From NCBI RefSeq assembly GCF_040833965.1, contig NZ_CP162142.1, positions 3,656,065 to 3,720,064 of the forward strand: a stretch of DNA of 64,000 bases. Direction: 5' to 3'. Under the pieces are notes generated by a model. It ran no database searches, was not told where the DNA came from, and worked only from the letters and a program-made list of their open reading frames with translations. A program made the translations under genes and the position numbers. This document shows positions 48,825 to 58,678 of this stretch, piece after piece. This DNA is from Leptospira sp. WS39.C2 (lineage in GTDB: Bacteria > Spirochaetota > Leptospiria > Leptospirales > Leptospiraceae). Every line of letters starts with the position of its first letter. Within the stretch, counting starts at the first letter, position 1.

Positions 48825-50408
48825 TTAAGGATTTATAAGGACAAATTCAGTTCGTCGATTTTTTTTGGAAGAAGCTTCGTCAGTTCCTTGAACCATCGGT
48901 TGCGTTGGACCTTTACCTTCTGTAACCAAACGATTTGGATCTACACCTTTTGAGACTAAATATTGTTTAACGGACTCAGCTCTTTCTTTTGATAAAATCA
49001 TGTTATCTTCAAAAGTACCAGTAAGGTCAGTGTGTCCGATGATTTTCATTTTTTTATCTGAATTTTCATGTAAATAATCAACAATGGAATCCAAGGGTCC
49101 TGATGATTCGGGTTTTAAAATGGAAGAAGCTCTTTCAAAATATACTGAATCAATTGAAATTTTCTTAGTCTCTTCTAATTTTTTTTGAACCAAATTTTCC
49201 TGTTTAGGAAGAGAAGCTGTGAAGATATCGAAAGATTTACCTTCGACCCTTCGACAAAATAAAAATGTTTTTTTCACCTGTTGAAAGACAATATATGCTT
49301 CATCTTCAGAAGAATTGATTGGACTTCCAAGATTTTCTACATCGGTAAACTTTTCTCCTTCAATTTTAGCCATGTATAAATCAAATCCACCGTTTCCACC
49401 TGGTCGGTTCGAAGAAAAAAATAGAATTTTCCCATCATCATTAAAAGCAGCAGCGATCGTTGCATGTTCATCATTGATAGGTGATGGCATAAGTTTTGGT
49501 TTGGACCATTGGTTGTTTTTAAATTGTGTGTAATACACTTTTGCTAAATTGGGTTTTCCAAACGGATACCTTGTGAATAAAAGTGTATCACCTAATAAAT
49601 GTGGATTTTCTTCAATTTCTTCTGTGTTGATGGGATCAGGTAAAGCGACCGGGGTTGACCAATCTTTTCCATTCCAATTAGAAACATACAAATCCCTCGA
49701 AATTCCCACTTTCCCATCGGGTAACATAACTTCAACGGATCCATCTCGATTGGATGATAACAAAAGAGTTTTACCATCACGTGAAATAAAAGGGCTCTGG
49801 TCATCAAAGGGTGAATTTAAAACATTCACTTCTTCAGGAAAATCCCATGTACCATCTTTCTTTCGTTCAGATTTAAAGATCTCAGTATAGCCACGATTGG
49901 AACGTTTTGAATAGAAATATAAAGTTTTAGCGTCCGGTGTCATTGTTGGCCCAAACTCTTGAAATTCGGTATTGATTGGTCCTTGGATGGGAGACACTTG
50001 TAATTGAACTTCTTCGTCTCTTGTTTGGCTCAAAAGAGGTGAAGTGGTAAGAAAAGAAGTAAGAATGATACCAAAAGTAAAATGGAAGAATTTACCTTTA
50101 TTTAAACATTTAAGATAGTTAATGGTTATTCGTTTAAGGGCTTGCAGATGGACAATAACGCTATGCTGTTTATTAAACTCAGTTGGCGTGTTAATGGCAA
50201 TTCGTTTATTACCACAATAGGTGCCAATCATAGAATTACGTTTATTTTCCCGATTCGTATGAATAATCGTATTTCGTTTAAAACCCAAATGATAGTTTAT
50301 ATTCGCATATAGTTTTACATTCCAAATAACGATTTTAAATATTTGGATTCTATTTAGATTACAATTTTGATTGTCTCGTATTTGATATTGAACGAATCTA
50401 CTGGGCAT
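48825..50408 (-). CDS. OmpA-family protein with PD40 repeats and an N-terminal 12-residue repeat
   Basis: 527 residues from the ATG at 50408, preceded at correct distance by GAGGTG (plus-strand 50413-50418). Residues 8-103 fall into eight 12-residue units that mostly begin with Lys/Arg and end with Asn (see repeat). A hydrophobic segment at about 107-125, ending LLSQ, resembles a signal peptide, so the start of the ancestral protein was probably near it. The mature part has beta-propeller PD40 blades (TLYFYSKRSNRGYTEIF, ILFFSSNRPGGNGGFDLY) and a C-terminal OmpA domain (IIGHTDLTGTFEDNMILSKER). Known relatives bind peptidoglycan through OmpA. A later ATG at 50231 lacks a ribosome site. Confidence 0.72.
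   Translation of the reverse strand: MPSRFVQYQIRDNQNCNLNRIQIFKIVIWNVKLYANINYHLGFKRNTIIHTNRENKRNSMIGTYCGNKRIAINTPTEFNKQHSVIVHLQALKRITINYLKCLNKGKFFHFTFGIILTSFLTTSPLLSQTRDEEVQLQVSPIQGPINTEFQEFGPTMTPDAKTLYFYSKRSNRGYTEIFKSERKKDGTWDFPEEVNVLNSPFDDQSPFISRDGKTLLLSSNRDGSVEVMLPDGKVGISRDLYVSNWNGKDWSTPVALPDPINTEEIEENPHLLGDTLLFTRYPFGKPNLAKVYYTQFKNNQWSKPKLMPSPINDEHATIAAAFNDDGKILFFSSNRPGGNGGFDLYMAKIEGEKFTDVENLGSPINSSEDEAYIVFQQVKKTFLFCRRVEGKSFDIFTASLPKQENLVQKKLEETKKISIDSVYFERASSILKPESSGPLDSIVDYLHENSDKKMKIIGHTDLTGTFEDNMILSKERAESVKQYLVSKGVDPNRLVTEGKGPTQPMVQGTDEASSKKNRRTEFVLINP
50094..50391 (-). repeat. 36-bp-period degenerate repeat array
   Basis: On the minus strand a conserved ~20-bp core (consensus about TAATAAACGAATTNCCATTA) recurs every 36 bp, followed by ~16 variable bases. 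Plus-strand positions of the first ten core bases are 50094-50103, 50130-50139, 50166-50175, 50202-50211, 50238-50247, 50274-50283, 50310-50319 and, weaker, 50346-50355 and 50382-50391. The spacing is exact. 36 is a multiple of three and the frame has no stop, so it encodes 12-residue units in the gene above. Confidence 0.7.
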
Positions 50409-50438
50409 TTGACACCTCGGTCATCTGCCCAAAAATTC

Positions 50439-51695
50439 TTAGCGAATGTATTGTTTTAAAACATCCGGAATCTGGAAGGTTCCATCTTCTTTTTGGTAGT
50501 TTTCAATCACCGCTGCCAGTGTTCGACCGATCGCAAGACCAGAACCATTCAAAGTATGGACGAGCAGGTTTTTTCCTTCCTTTGACTTGTATCGAATTTT
50601 TCCGCGTCTTGCTTGATAGTCTTTGAAGTTAGAAACTGAAGAAATTTCCATAAAACGACCAAGTCCTGGCATCCATACTTCGATATCATAGGTTTTGGAA
50701 GAAGCACTCGACATATCTTTGCTACAAAGTAACATCACACGATAAGGAAGATTTAATTTTTGCAAAATTGATTCCGCATCCTTTAACATTTTTTCGTGTT
50801 CAGAAACTGACGTTTCAGGTTCTACAAATTTAACAAGTTCGACTTTTTGGAATTGGTGCACTCGCACTAGGCCACGAGTGTCACGACCATAAGAACCGGC
50901 TTCTCTTCGGAAACAAGAAGTGTGAGCACAAACAGAGATTGGCAGTTCCTTTTCTTGGATGATCTCGTCTCGGTAATAATTGGTTAGCGGAACTTCTGCC
51001 GTCGGGATTAGATTCAATCCATCTTTCTCTAATCGATAAAAATCTTCTGCAAACTTTGGAAGTTGCCCTGTGGCCGTCATCGATTCATCGTTCACAAGAA
51101 CGGGAACCCACATCTCTTCATAACCATTTTCAGATGTATGAGTATCGAGCATCAAATTCATCAAAGCTCTTTCTAATTTAGCACCTAAGCCACGGTAGGT
51201 GTAAAATCTTGCACCTGAAAGTTTCACTCCACGTTCAAAATCAAAGATACCAAGTTTTTCCCCAATGTCGAAATGGGTTTTTGCTTCGTATGCATATTTT
51301 GGAATCTCACCCCATTGTCTCACGAGAACATTGTCTTCTTCTGATTTTCCTTCAGGAACTGATGGATCTAATAAATTGGGAAGGCCTAAATTGAGTTCGT
51401 GTAAAGACTCTTCCTCTTTAGTGAGTTCTTCTTCAATCGCTTTGATTCGATCCCCAACACCTTTCATGGAATTGGAAATTTCTGAAATGTCTTTCCCTTG
51501 TGATTTTTGAATTCCGATTTCTTTAGAAACCCGGTTTCTTTCCGCACGAAGTTCTTCTACTTCTAATTTTAATTTTCTTTGTTTCTCTGAAACGGATTTA
51601 ATTTTAGCTTCAATGTCCGCAGAAACAACACCACGTTTTTGTAAGGTGGAAAGTAACTCTTCTGGGTTTTGGACAATTCGATTGATATCAAGCAT
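50439..51695 (-). CDS. serS: Seryl-tRNA synthetase
   Basis: Charges tRNA-Ser with serine; class II. 418 residues with the N-terminal antiparallel coiled coil (about residues 30-100, [19 protein letters not shown]) that grips the long variable arm of tRNA-Ser, and the catalytic domain: [25 protein letters not shown] (motif 2 region), [21 protein letters not shown], and [20 protein letters not shown] (motif 3). Three tRNA-Ser genes are in this window. It overlaps tatD by eight bp, so the two are co-transcribed. Confidence 0.97.
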   Translation of the reverse strand: MLDINRIVQNPEELLSTLQKRGVVSADIEAKIKSVSEKQRKLKLEVEELRAERNRVSKEIGIQKSQGKDISEISNSMKGVGDRIKAIEEELTKEEESLHELNLGLPNLLDPSVPEGKSEEDNVLVRQWGEIPKYAYEAKTHFDIGEKLGIFDFERGVKLSGARFYTYRGLGAKLERALMNLMLDTHTSENGYEEMWVPVLVNDESMTATGQLPKFAEDFYRLEKDGLNLIPTAEVPLTNYYRDEIIQEKELPISVCAHTSCFRREAGSYGRDTRGLVRVHQFQKVELVKFVEPETSVSEHEKMLKDAESILQKLNLPYRVMLLCSKDMSSASSKTYDIEVWMPGLGRFMEISSVSNFKDYQARRGKIRYKSKEGKNLLVHTLNGSGLAIGRTLAAVIENYQKEDGTFQIPDVLKQYIR

Positions 51696-52506
51696 GGTGA
51701 TAAGCCTTTCTTTCTGTAAATTTTAATGAGTTTTTATAAATTCTTTCTGCCACTTCCACATTAGGTTCTGTTCTGAGTGAAAACATTTTCTCTAATACAA
51801 AGGGTAAATGGGAAGAATCATTTCGTTTTCCACGATGTGGCATGGGTGATAAGAAGGGAGCATCTGTTTCAATTAAAATTGATTCGAGTGGAATATTTTT
51901 AGCCGCTTCTTGGATTCCAAGAGCTGATTTAAACGTAACAATTCCTGAAAAGGAAATATAATATCCAAGATCCACAAATTGTTTTGCCGCTTCATAATCA
52001 TAAGTGAAACAATGGATCACTCCAAAAGCCTTTGTTTTAAATTCCTTTAATGCTTCATAAGTATCGGTAAATGCATCTCGTGAATGGATGACAACTGGTA
52101 GTTTGTATTCCGATGAAAACTCTAAAAACTTTCGCAATACATCGTTTTGTTGGGAACGTGTACTTGCATCATGATAAAGATCTACACCAATTTCACCGAT
52201 GGCTGCAAATTTTGGATCATTCATTCGGGATTTGGCTAAATCTAAAATTTGATCCGCATTCGGAAATTCATGTGTTTCTGTTGGATGGCAACCAATAGAA
52301 TAAGAAATCTTTAAATCATCAGTAGAATAAGTCTCAGATATACGAACAGCTTCGTTAGAACTTGGTAGATCGATACCAATTTGAACCAGTTGGTCTACTC
52401 CAGCCATTCGGGATTTCTCCAGGGTTTCTTCGATGCTTTGTCCTTGTTCTCGAATTATGTCTAAATGGCAATGTGTGTCGATTGTCGAATATCCCATAAA
52501 TAGCAA
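51688..52506 (-). CDS. TatD-family metal-dependent deoxyribonuclease
   Basis: A 272-residue TIM-barrel hydrolase of the TatD type, known to have metal-dependent DNase activity. Metal ligands: IDTHCHLD (HxH), [10 protein letters not shown] (Glu), VIHSRDAF (His), VIHCFTYD (His) and [11 protein letters not shown] (Asp). The start is probably TTG at 52506, which has GGAAA ten bases upstream; the ATG at 52497 gives [13 protein letters not shown] and is the alternative. The end overlaps serS by eight bp. The pairing of a nuclease with serS is probably only operonic. Confidence 0.93.
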   Translation of the reverse strand: MLFMGYSTIDTHCHLDIIREQGQSIEETLEKSRMAGVDQLVQIGIDLPSSNEAVRISETYSTDDLKISYSIGCHPTETHEFPNADQILDLAKSRMNDPKFAAIGEIGVDLYHDASTRSQQNDVLRKFLEFSSEYKLPVVIHSRDAFTDTYEALKEFKTKAFGVIHCFTYDYEAAKQFVDLGYYISFSGIVTFKSALGIQEAAKNIPLESILIETDAPFLSPMPHRGKRNDSSHLPFVLEKMFSLRTEPNVEVAERIYKNSLKFTERKAYHHA

Positions 52507-52602
52507 GATTTGTAATTTCCACTGGATGAAAATGAAAATTCAATCGAAAGATATAGTGGGTAGATTAACTTTTGTTTAAATCAACTTAGGTCTATAACGA
52601 AC

Positions 52603-53592
52603 GTGGAAGTAAAACAAAGATTACATTTAATTTTTTACCGGCTTCGGTATAAAGTCCAGGAATGGAAGCTTAAGTTATCCCAACGTTATGAAGATTTGGA
52701 CAAAAAGGGTAGAGAAAAACTGACCATTATGGTCATTCCTCACACCGACAGAAGGACAATCAACTTTGTCATCTCTTACAAATCCATTTCTATCTTCATT
52801 GGAATTATGGTTGTTCTACTTGTCATCAGTGCTGTGAACGTTTTATCTCATAGTGGTTCCATACACCAACTCACAGAACTCAATTTAACCAACAAAGACT
52901 TTATCAGACAATCATCTAAAATGAAAGAAGAGGTAAACTCTCTTCACGAAACCATCCAATACTATTACGAACGAATTTCGAATCTCTACATCAAATTAGG
53001 TGGAGATCCATCTCGCGTTTCCAAGGGGATGGGTGGACAAGCGGGACAGTTCCTTGCATTACAAGGAACTCCTCAAACTGACATTACAGATGAATCTTTT
53101 CGTATCAAAGAAGACATTCACAATTTGAAACTATCTTCTGAACTTTCTGAAGAAATCATCAAACTCATCAAAAAAAGAAAAAGTATCATCAAAAACACAC
53201 CATCAATTTGGCCAACGAAAGGATATGTATTGTTTCCTTATGGAAAATACATATCACCTATCACTGGCAAAGAAGAATACAATCGTGGTTTGGATATCGG
53301 ATCTTTTCCTGGAGCAGAAGTCATCGCCACTGCACCTGGTTTAGTGTTTGATACTGGTTATTCACCTGCGACTGGTTATTATGTAAAAATTTCCCACAGA
53401 TTTGGATGGAAAACGATCTACTCTAACCTAGATCGCATCCGTGTGAAGAAAAACGAAAAACTCTCTAAGGGTGACATTCTAGGATATGTCGGAAAATCTC
53501 CTGAAAATCCGATTTACCACCTTCATTATGAAGTACATGTTGGTACCCAAGCGTTGAATCCGTTTTCGTTTCTCAACCAAATCCAAGAATAA
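52603..53592 (+). CDS. M23-fold membrane protein with incomplete zinc site
   Basis: A 329-residue protein: cytoplasmic basic N-terminus, one membrane segment (about residues 60-82, [17 protein letters not shown]), a periplasmic coiled coil (about 95-130), and a C-terminal M23 domain. The domain has Asp231 and the HLH pair (His306, His308), but the first zinc ligand, normally His in HxGxD, is Asn227 (NRGLD). It may be a non-catalytic activator or scaffold. It overlaps the bactofilin gene by one base (TAATG). M23 proteins work with bactofilins in shaping helical bacteria, and a bactofilin is known to affect helical pitch in Leptospira biflexa. Start is GTG. Confidence 0.87.
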   Translation: MEVKQRLHLIFYRLRYKVQEWKLKLSQRYEDLDKKGREKLTIMVIPHTDRRTINFVISYKSISIFIGIMVVLLVISAVNVLSHSGSIHQLTELNLTNKDFIRQSSKMKEEVNSLHETIQYYYERISNLYIKLGGDPSRVSKGMGGQAGQFLALQGTPQTDITDESFRIKEDIHNLKLSSELSEEIIKLIKKRKSIIKNTPSIWPTKGYVLFPYGKYISPITGKEEYNRGLDIGSFPGAEVIATAPGLVFDTGYSPATGYYVKISHRFGWKTIYSNLDRIRVKKNEKLSKGDILGYVGKSPENPIYHLHYEVHVGTQALNPFSFLNQIQE

Positions 53593-53945
53593 TGTCGAAT
53601 CCATCTACAGAAGAAGAATTTTTAGTTAATAGCATCATCGGAGAAGGGGCTGAGTTCACAGGTGAATTTAAGTTCCCTGGACTCATTCGTATCGATGGAA
53701 AATTCCGTGGAGTCCTAGAAACCACAGGAAAGGTCCTCATTGGAAAGTCCGGAATCGTCGATACTGATATCAAAGCACGTGTGGTGGTTGCAGGTGGAGA
53801 AATCCGCGGAAATATTTACGCAACAGAACGTGTAACACTACTTTCGAGTTGTCGATTAGAAGGGGACATTGTCACTCCTCGCCTCATCGTTGAAGAAGGT
53901 GTGGTGTTCCACGGTAAATGTACAATTAACCCCACTCGTCATTAG
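53592..53945 (+). CDS. Bactofilin
   Basis: A 117-residue polymer-forming cytoskeletal protein. The right-handed beta-helix core is visible as repeating strands: FTGEFKFPGLIRIDGKFRGVLETTGKVLIGKSGIVDTDIKA and VVVAGGEIRGNIYATERVTL, with short flexible ends. Bactofilins self-assemble on the inner membrane and recruit peptidoglycan enzymes to set cell shape. The ATG overlaps the stop of the M23-fold gene, which is the usual partner. YaaR follows after 8 bp. Confidence 0.94.
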   Translation: MSNPSTEEEFLVNSIIGEGAEFTGEFKFPGLIRIDGKFRGVLETTGKVLIGKSGIVDTDIKARVVVAGGEIRGNIYATERVTLLSSCRLEGDIVTPRLIVEEGVVFHGKCTINPTRH

Positions 53946-53953
53946 GCGGGTTT

Positions 53954-54424
53954 ATGATCATCCAAAACAACAACCCTAAGTCTGTATCCACTCAGGCAAA
54001 AAAAGGTTCCAAAGAAAAACTAAATGGATCCTTTGCTCCCGTCGATGAAGCCAAACAAAGTTTTTTAGAAATTCTAGAATCCATTGTTCCTTCAGGTCAA
54101 GAAGAGACTAGGGAACTGAATGAACTTTGGAAAGACTTACCTGATTTAGAAAAAGATCTCATCAAAGATCCCAATCACAAAAACCTCGAATCCTACAAAA
54201 AACATATCAAACAAATTGCAGAACTCATTCTCAGAAAAAATTACAAAGTGATGCAGGCACCCCAACGCGGACGAAATGACCAAAAAGATGTTCGGTACGT
54301 AAAGGTAGTGGATGAAAAATTGGATCTATTGGCCAAAACCATGTTTTCGCCTAATAACAGTGCTTTTGTTATTTTGAAACAATTAGATGAAATAAGGGGT
54401 CTACTGATTGATCTAAAAGGATAA
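53954..54424 (+). CDS. YaaR-family protein (DUF327)
   Basis: A 156-residue helical cytoplasmic protein. FLEILESIVP, LEKDLIKDPNHKNLESYKKHIKQIAELIL and VKVVDEKLDLLAKTMF are conserved parts of the DUF327/YaaR family. Function unknown; it often lies near cell-envelope genes. It is 8 bp after the bactofilin gene and 4 bp before the ABC exporter gene, so it probably belongs to the same operon as both. Confidence 0.82.
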   Translation: MIIQNNNPKSVSTQAKKGSKEKLNGSFAPVDEAKQSFLEILESIVPSGQEETRELNELWKDLPDLEKDLIKDPNHKNLESYKKHIKQIAELILRKNYKVMQAPQRGRNDQKDVRYVKVVDEKLDLLAKTMFSPNNSAFVILKQLDEIRGLLIDLKG

Positions 54425-54428
54425 TTCT

Positions 54429-56249
54429 TTGCAAACACCTGACCGACCTAAGTCAAAAAACCTCCGAGTCCTATCTAAAACATTTTCCTATTTAAAACCA
54501 TACCGAATGCAAATGATCCTATCTTCGTTTGCTCTTTTATTTACAGCTGGTGTCACTTTGGGGCTTGGACAAGGTTTACGCCATTTGGTCGATGCTGGTT
54601 TTTCGGCTAGATCCAAACAAGAATTAGGTTATGCACTTGTTTTTATCATTTTTGTTGGAATCCTACTTGCGATCGGAACCTACATTCGCCATTACACAGT
54701 TTCATGGATTGGAGAACGTGTTGCTTCTGACATACGCAAAGATGTTTTCCAACATATCATCTTCATCCATCCCAGTTTTTTTGAATCCAACTCTCCAGGA
54801 GAGATCCAATCTCGTATCACAACCGATACCACTCTCATCCAAACGGTAATTGGTTCTTCAGCCTCCATTGCACTCCGAAATATTCTAATGTTTGTTGGAG
54901 GAATCATTTTCCTTTTTATCACGAATGCAAAACTCACTATGATTGTTCTTATCAGTGTTCCCTTCATTGTGTTTCCGATTTTGTTTTATGGGAAACGAGT
55001 AAGAAACCTCTCCCGTAACACACAGGACAAAATTGCAAACATTGGAACGTATGTAAGTGAATCACTTCTCAACATCAAAATCTTACAATCCTTCCATCAC
55101 CAAAAAGTAGACATCGAAGTATTTTCCAAAACGGTAGAAGATGCCTTCGGAGTTGCCGTTTCTAGGATCAGACAAAGAGCGCTTCTTATCGGAACAGTGA
55201 TTTTATTCATCCTTACTGGAATCAGTTTTATGTTATGGGTGGGGGGAACTGATGTCCTCGAAGGAAAAATCACAGGTGGGGAACTCATAGCCTTTTCTTT
55301 TTATGCCATCATGGTAGCAAACAGTGTGGGAGCCGTTTCCGAAGTTCTAGGTGATTTGCAAAGGGCAGCTGGTGCCACAGAACGACTCATGGAACTCTTG
55401 TTATCCGAATCGGAAATCAAAGATCCCAATCATCCAAAACCAATTACAGAAGTATTCCGATCTGAGGATTCTGTACTTAAAAGAAATGGTTCCGATAGAC
55501 AAAATGGACTTACCATTGTTTTAAAAGATTTAGAATTTTCTTATCCTTCTCGTCCTGAAACGAAAGCCATCAAAGGTATCAATTTAGAAATTCCTGCAAA
55601 CAAAACTACAGCACTCGTTGGACCATCGGGCGGCGGGAAAAGTACTCTCTTTGAACTCATCCTTCGTTTTTATGATCCAACTTCTGGTTCCATATCGATC
55701 AGCGGTATCAATCTCAAAGATTTACAATTAGAAGACTTACGATCCCTGATTGGGTTTGTTCCCCAACAACCAATACTCTTCAGTGGAACACTCCGCGAAA
55801 ATATCGCCTATGGAAAACCGAGTGCCAGTTTTGAAGAGATTCAAAAAGCCGCAGAGAATGCCTACGTGACTGAATTTTTAAATCAGTTACCAGATGGATA
55901 TGATACGAACTTAGGACACTTAGGAACAAGACTCTCTGGCGGCCAAAAACAACGAATCGCGATTGCGAGAGCCATCCTACGAAATCCAAGAATTCTTTTA
56001 CTCGATGAAGCAACCTCAGCCCTTGATTCAGAATCCGAACAAATGATCCAAAGGGCTTTGGATTTTTTAGTGAAAGAAAGGACAACCATTATGATTGCCC
56101 ATCGTTTATCGACAGTTGTGAAGTCAGATCAAATTGTTGTGATTAAAGAAGGAGAGATTGAGTCCGTTGGAACACATGACGAACTCTTACGTTCAAGTGA
56201 TTTGTATGAGCGTTTAGCGAAATTACAATTTCACACCGAGCTGGTCTAA
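54429..56249 (+). CDS. MsbA-like ABC exporter
   Basis: A 606-residue half-transporter: six membrane segments (residues ~20-300) and an ATPase domain with GPSGGGKST (Walker A), the FVPQQPILFSGTLRENIAYGKP Q-loop region, LSGGQKQR (signature), RILLLDEATSALD (Walker B) and MIAHRLSTV (H-loop). Such dimers flip lipid A or other lipids, or export drugs or peptides; MsbA is the closest in layout but the substrate is not proven. The start is TTG at 54429 behind AAAGGA. It converges with parB with a 27-bp overlap. Confidence 0.9.
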   Translation: MQTPDRPKSKNLRVLSKTFSYLKPYRMQMILSSFALLFTAGVTLGLGQGLRHLVDAGFSARSKQELGYALVFIIFVGILLAIGTYIRHYTVSWIGERVASDIRKDVFQHIIFIHPSFFESNSPGEIQSRITTDTTLIQTVIGSSASIALRNILMFVGGIIFLFITNAKLTMIVLISVPFIVFPILFYGKRVRNLSRNTQDKIANIGTYVSESLLNIKILQSFHHQKVDIEVFSKTVEDAFGVAVSRIRQRALLIGTVILFILTGISFMLWVGGTDVLEGKITGGELIAFSFYAIMVANSVGAVSEVLGDLQRAAGATERLMELLLSESEIKDPNHPKPITEVFRSEDSVLKRNGSDRQNGLTIVLKDLEFSYPSRPETKAIKGINLEIPANKTTALVGPSGGGKSTLFELILRFYDPTSGSISISGINLKDLQLEDLRSLIGFVPQQPILFSGTLRENIAYGKPSASFEEIQKAAENAYVTEFLNQLPDGYDTNLGHLGTRLSGGQKQRIAIARAILRNPRILLLDEATSALDSESEQMIQRALDFLVKERTTIMIAHRLSTVVKSDQIVVIKEGEIESVGTHDELLRSSDLYERLAKLQFHTELV

Positions 56250-57119
56250 GATTCTTTCCATATCACTTAAGTTTGCATAAGAAAAAACAATTTTCCCTTT
56301 GCCATTCGTTTCATTGTGAGACACTTCCACTTTGGAACTAAATTTATTTCGCAACTTAGTTTCCAATTTCACAATGCTCGCATCTCTTTTGTCAGGGCCA
56401 CTTGCAGAGGCACTCGATTTTTTCTCTGGATTCAACAGATTGGAAACATAGTTTTCCACCTCGCGAACATTCCAACCTTCGCTGATCACCTTTTGTGCAA
56501 CTTCAAATTGTTTTTTGGAATCCGGAATTGAGAGAAGGGGACGTGCTTGTCCTTCTGAAAGTTTTCCTTCCTTCACCCAATCCTGTAAAGGTTTCGGTAA
56601 TGCAAGAAGTCGGATCAAATTAGAAATTGTGGCTCTGTTTTTTCCAACACGAGTGGCAAGGTCTGTTACCTTTAACCCTCGTTTGTCGATGATTGCTTGG
56701 TAAGCAAAAGCTTCATCCATTGGATTTAGATTTTCTCTTTGGATATTTTCAATCAGGGCAAGTTCCATCATGTCTGCTTCAGAAAGGTCACGAACGATGG
56801 CAGGAATTTTTGCAAAACCAGCGAGCTTACATGCGCGTAATCTCCTTTCTCCAGCTACCAATATGAAACCAGAACCGGATGGATTTTTTTGGACAACGAT
56901 GGGTTGGATCACTCCATGTTCGACAATTGTATTTGATAATTCTTGGATGGATGCATCTGAAAATTGTTTTCTTGGTTGGTGAGGGTTCGGTGCAATTTCA
57001 GATACTTTGATTTCACGAAGACCCGATTGTTCGTCCTTTGAAATCTCAACATTGTTTTCATTGACTGGGATTAAATTTCCAAGTCCTCTTCCTAAAACTT
57101 TTCCTTTGCCGAGTGCCAT
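56223..57119 (-). CDS. parB: Chromosome-partitioning protein ParB
   Basis: A 298-residue CTP-dependent clamp that loads at parS sites and spreads to form the partition complex. Seen: the N-terminal region with NPHQPRKQF, VQPIVV-like IQPIVVQK, GERRLRACKLAG (the CTP-binding GERRxR motif), helix-turn-helix LATRVGKNRATISNLIRLLALP, and a C-terminal dimerisation domain. A perfect parS lies nearby at 58381. Only three bases separate its start from the parA stop; the operon is rsmG-parA-parB. Confidence 0.97.
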   Translation of the reverse strand: MALGKGKVLGRGLGNLIPVNENNVEISKDEQSGLREIKVSEIAPNPHQPRKQFSDASIQELSNTIVEHGVIQPIVVQKNPSGSGFILVAGERRLRACKLAGFAKIPAIVRDLSEADMMELALIENIQRENLNPMDEAFAYQAIIDKRGLKVTDLATRVGKNRATISNLIRLLALPKPLQDWVKEGKLSEGQARPLLSIPDSKKQFEVAQKVISEGWNVREVENYVSNLLNPEKKSSASASGPDKRDASIVKLETKLRNKFSSKVEVSHNETNGKGKIVFSYANLSDMERILDQLGVKL

Positions 57120-57122
57120 AAC

Positions 57123-57884
57123 TTATGCCCTCCCTACAATTTCTTCCGCTAAACTTTTGTAACTTTTTGCACCAACACCATCTGGATCATAATAGTTGAT
57201 TGGTTTTCCAAAAGAAGGTGCCTCTGATAATTTTATATTTCGTGGGATCACAGTTTCATAAACTTTCTCTTTGAAATAGTTTCTCACATCTTCGGCAACT
57301 TGGTTTGCGAGGTTCGTTCGTTTGTCATACATCGTGAGAAGTACACCTTCCAATTCAAGTGATGGATTCCATTGTGACTGTACTAAAGAAATAATTCGCA
57401 TGAGCTGTGAAAGACCTTCGAGTGCGAAGTACTCAGTTTGTAAAGTGATCATCACAGATTGAGAGGCACAAAGTGCATTGATGGTGAGAACACCAAGTGA
57501 TGGGGGACAATCGATTAAAATATAATCATAGGATTCTTTGATAGAAGCGAGTGCATCTTTGAGTTTGAATTCTTTTTTTTCAATTCCAAGAAAGTCTACT
57601 TCAAGTCCCGAGAGGTTGATATTAGAAGGAATGATATCTAAGTTTGATACGAATGTTTTTTGGATCGCTTCTCTTGCTGATAACTCACCAATCAAAACTT
57701 CATAAGTTGTTTTGTTTAATGACTGTACTTCTAAACCAAGCCCTGATCCTGAATTTCCTTGCGGATCAATATCGAGGAGTAGAACTTTTTTTCCCAGCTC
57801 AACAAGATTGGATGCTAAGTTGATCGCTGTGGTTGTTTTACCAACACCACCTTTTTGGTTACTGATCGATACGATTTTACCCAT
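57123..57884 (-). CDS. parA: Chromosome-partitioning ATPase ParA/Soj
   Basis: A 253-residue deviant Walker A ATPase that moves ParB-parS complexes. [21 protein letters not shown] is the deviant P-loop (KGGVGKT), LLDIDPQGN is the A' motif, [13 protein letters not shown] the Walker B, and [15 protein letters not shown] is conserved in Soj-type proteins. The length and absence of an N-terminal HTH mark the chromosomal (short) type. It overlaps rsmG by eight bp. Confidence 0.97.
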   Translation of the reverse strand: MGKIVSISNQKGGVGKTTTAINLASNLVELGKKVLLLDIDPQGNSGSGLGLEVQSLNKTTYEVLIGELSAREAIQKTFVSNLDIIPSNINLSGLEVDFLGIEKKEFKLKDALASIKESYDYILIDCPPSLGVLTINALCASQSVMITLQTEYFALEGLSQLMRIISLVQSQWNPSLELEGVLLTMYDKRTNLANQVAEDVRNYFKEKVYETVIPRNIKLSEAPSFGKPINYYDPDGVGAKSYKSLAEEIVGRA

Positions 57885-58620
57885 TCTTGTTTTTTGTCTC
57901 CTTTACGATTTCTTTCCAGTCGCGGGGGTATCCCTTTTTCGGAAGTGAATTCTTTTGCAGTATTTTGATATGTCTCTTTCCAACAAACTCTAATTCAGGA
58001 ATGGGAATTTCTTTTTTCATCACGAAGCCATTGTTCGTGAGAACCTCTGCTTCTTTGTCCAAATCTGGATAGGGTTGGGCTAGAAAGGGACATAAAATTC
58101 CTTTTTGTTTTACCATACGAGTAGTGACTTCTGCGATGTAAGGATAGGGAACCATTGCTCTGGAAGTGACTACATCGAAATTGGAATTAATTTCTTCTGT
58201 GCGTGCATAGATAAACTCAACACGTTTTGAAACTTTGGATAAACTTCCTGAAGTGACTTCTGTTTCCAAAAGTGCTAGTTTTCTCTTTTGTGAATCTACC
58301 AAAAAAACTTGGGGTGCTTTTTTCAACAGAGCAAATAGAAATCCAGGCAGCCCTGGTCCTGTTCCAACATCAGCTACATTTGTTTCACGTGAAACATATC
58401 CTGTCGTTTTCAATTTCCAGACAAAAATCATCGATTCCAGAATATGTCTCTCTAGAATCTTTTCAGAATCGTTTCGGGAAAAGAATCCACCTTTCTCATT
58501 ATCTCGTTTCAAAAACTCATAAAAGTTTTTCACCAATTCCCAATCAAATTCTGGTTCAAGAGACGGAAAGAGTTCAGGGATGATCGTTCGGATTTTTTCT
58601 TGGATAGTTTTTTCTGACAT
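57877..58620 (-). CDS. rsmG: 16S rRNA (guanine-N7)-methyltransferase RsmG
   Basis: Methylates G527 of 16S rRNA (E. coli numbering) using SAM. 247 residues with the SAM-binding motif [17 protein letters not shown] and [15 protein letters not shown], then [11 protein letters not shown] and [12 protein letters not shown]. Loss of this enzyme gives low-level streptomycin resistance in several bacteria. It is the first gene of the partition operon; a perfect parS site is inside its coding region (58381-58396). Confidence 0.95.
   Translation of the reverse strand: MSEKTIQEKIRTIIPELFPSLEPEFDWELVKNFYEFLKRDNEKGGFFSRNDSEKILERHILESMIFVWKLKTTGYVSRETNVADVGTGPGLPGFLFALLKKAPQVFLVDSQKRKLALLETEVTSGSLSKVSKRVEFIYARTEEINSNFDVVTSRAMVPYPYIAEVTTRMVKQKGILCPFLAQPYPDLDKEAEVLTNNGFVMKKEIPIPELEFVGKRHIKILQKNSLPKKGYPRDWKEIVKETKNKNG
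58381..58396. promoter_or_regulatory. parS site (perfect)
   Basis: TGTTTCACGTGAAACA matches all 16 bases of the consensus bacterial parS palindrome. It lies within rsmG, 1.3 kb from the parB start, and is the ParB loading point. Confidence 0.95.
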
Positions 58621-58678
58621 AATCGTATTATCGTTTTATAGATTTTCGCCGATGTCTCCTGTAGGAGAAATCATTTCC

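Noticed and set aside
50094..50391. CRISPR array or integron attC array
   Set aside because: The unit is only 36 bp in total with a degenerate core, too short for repeat plus spacer; no cas genes or integrase are present and no attC-type arm pairing is visible.
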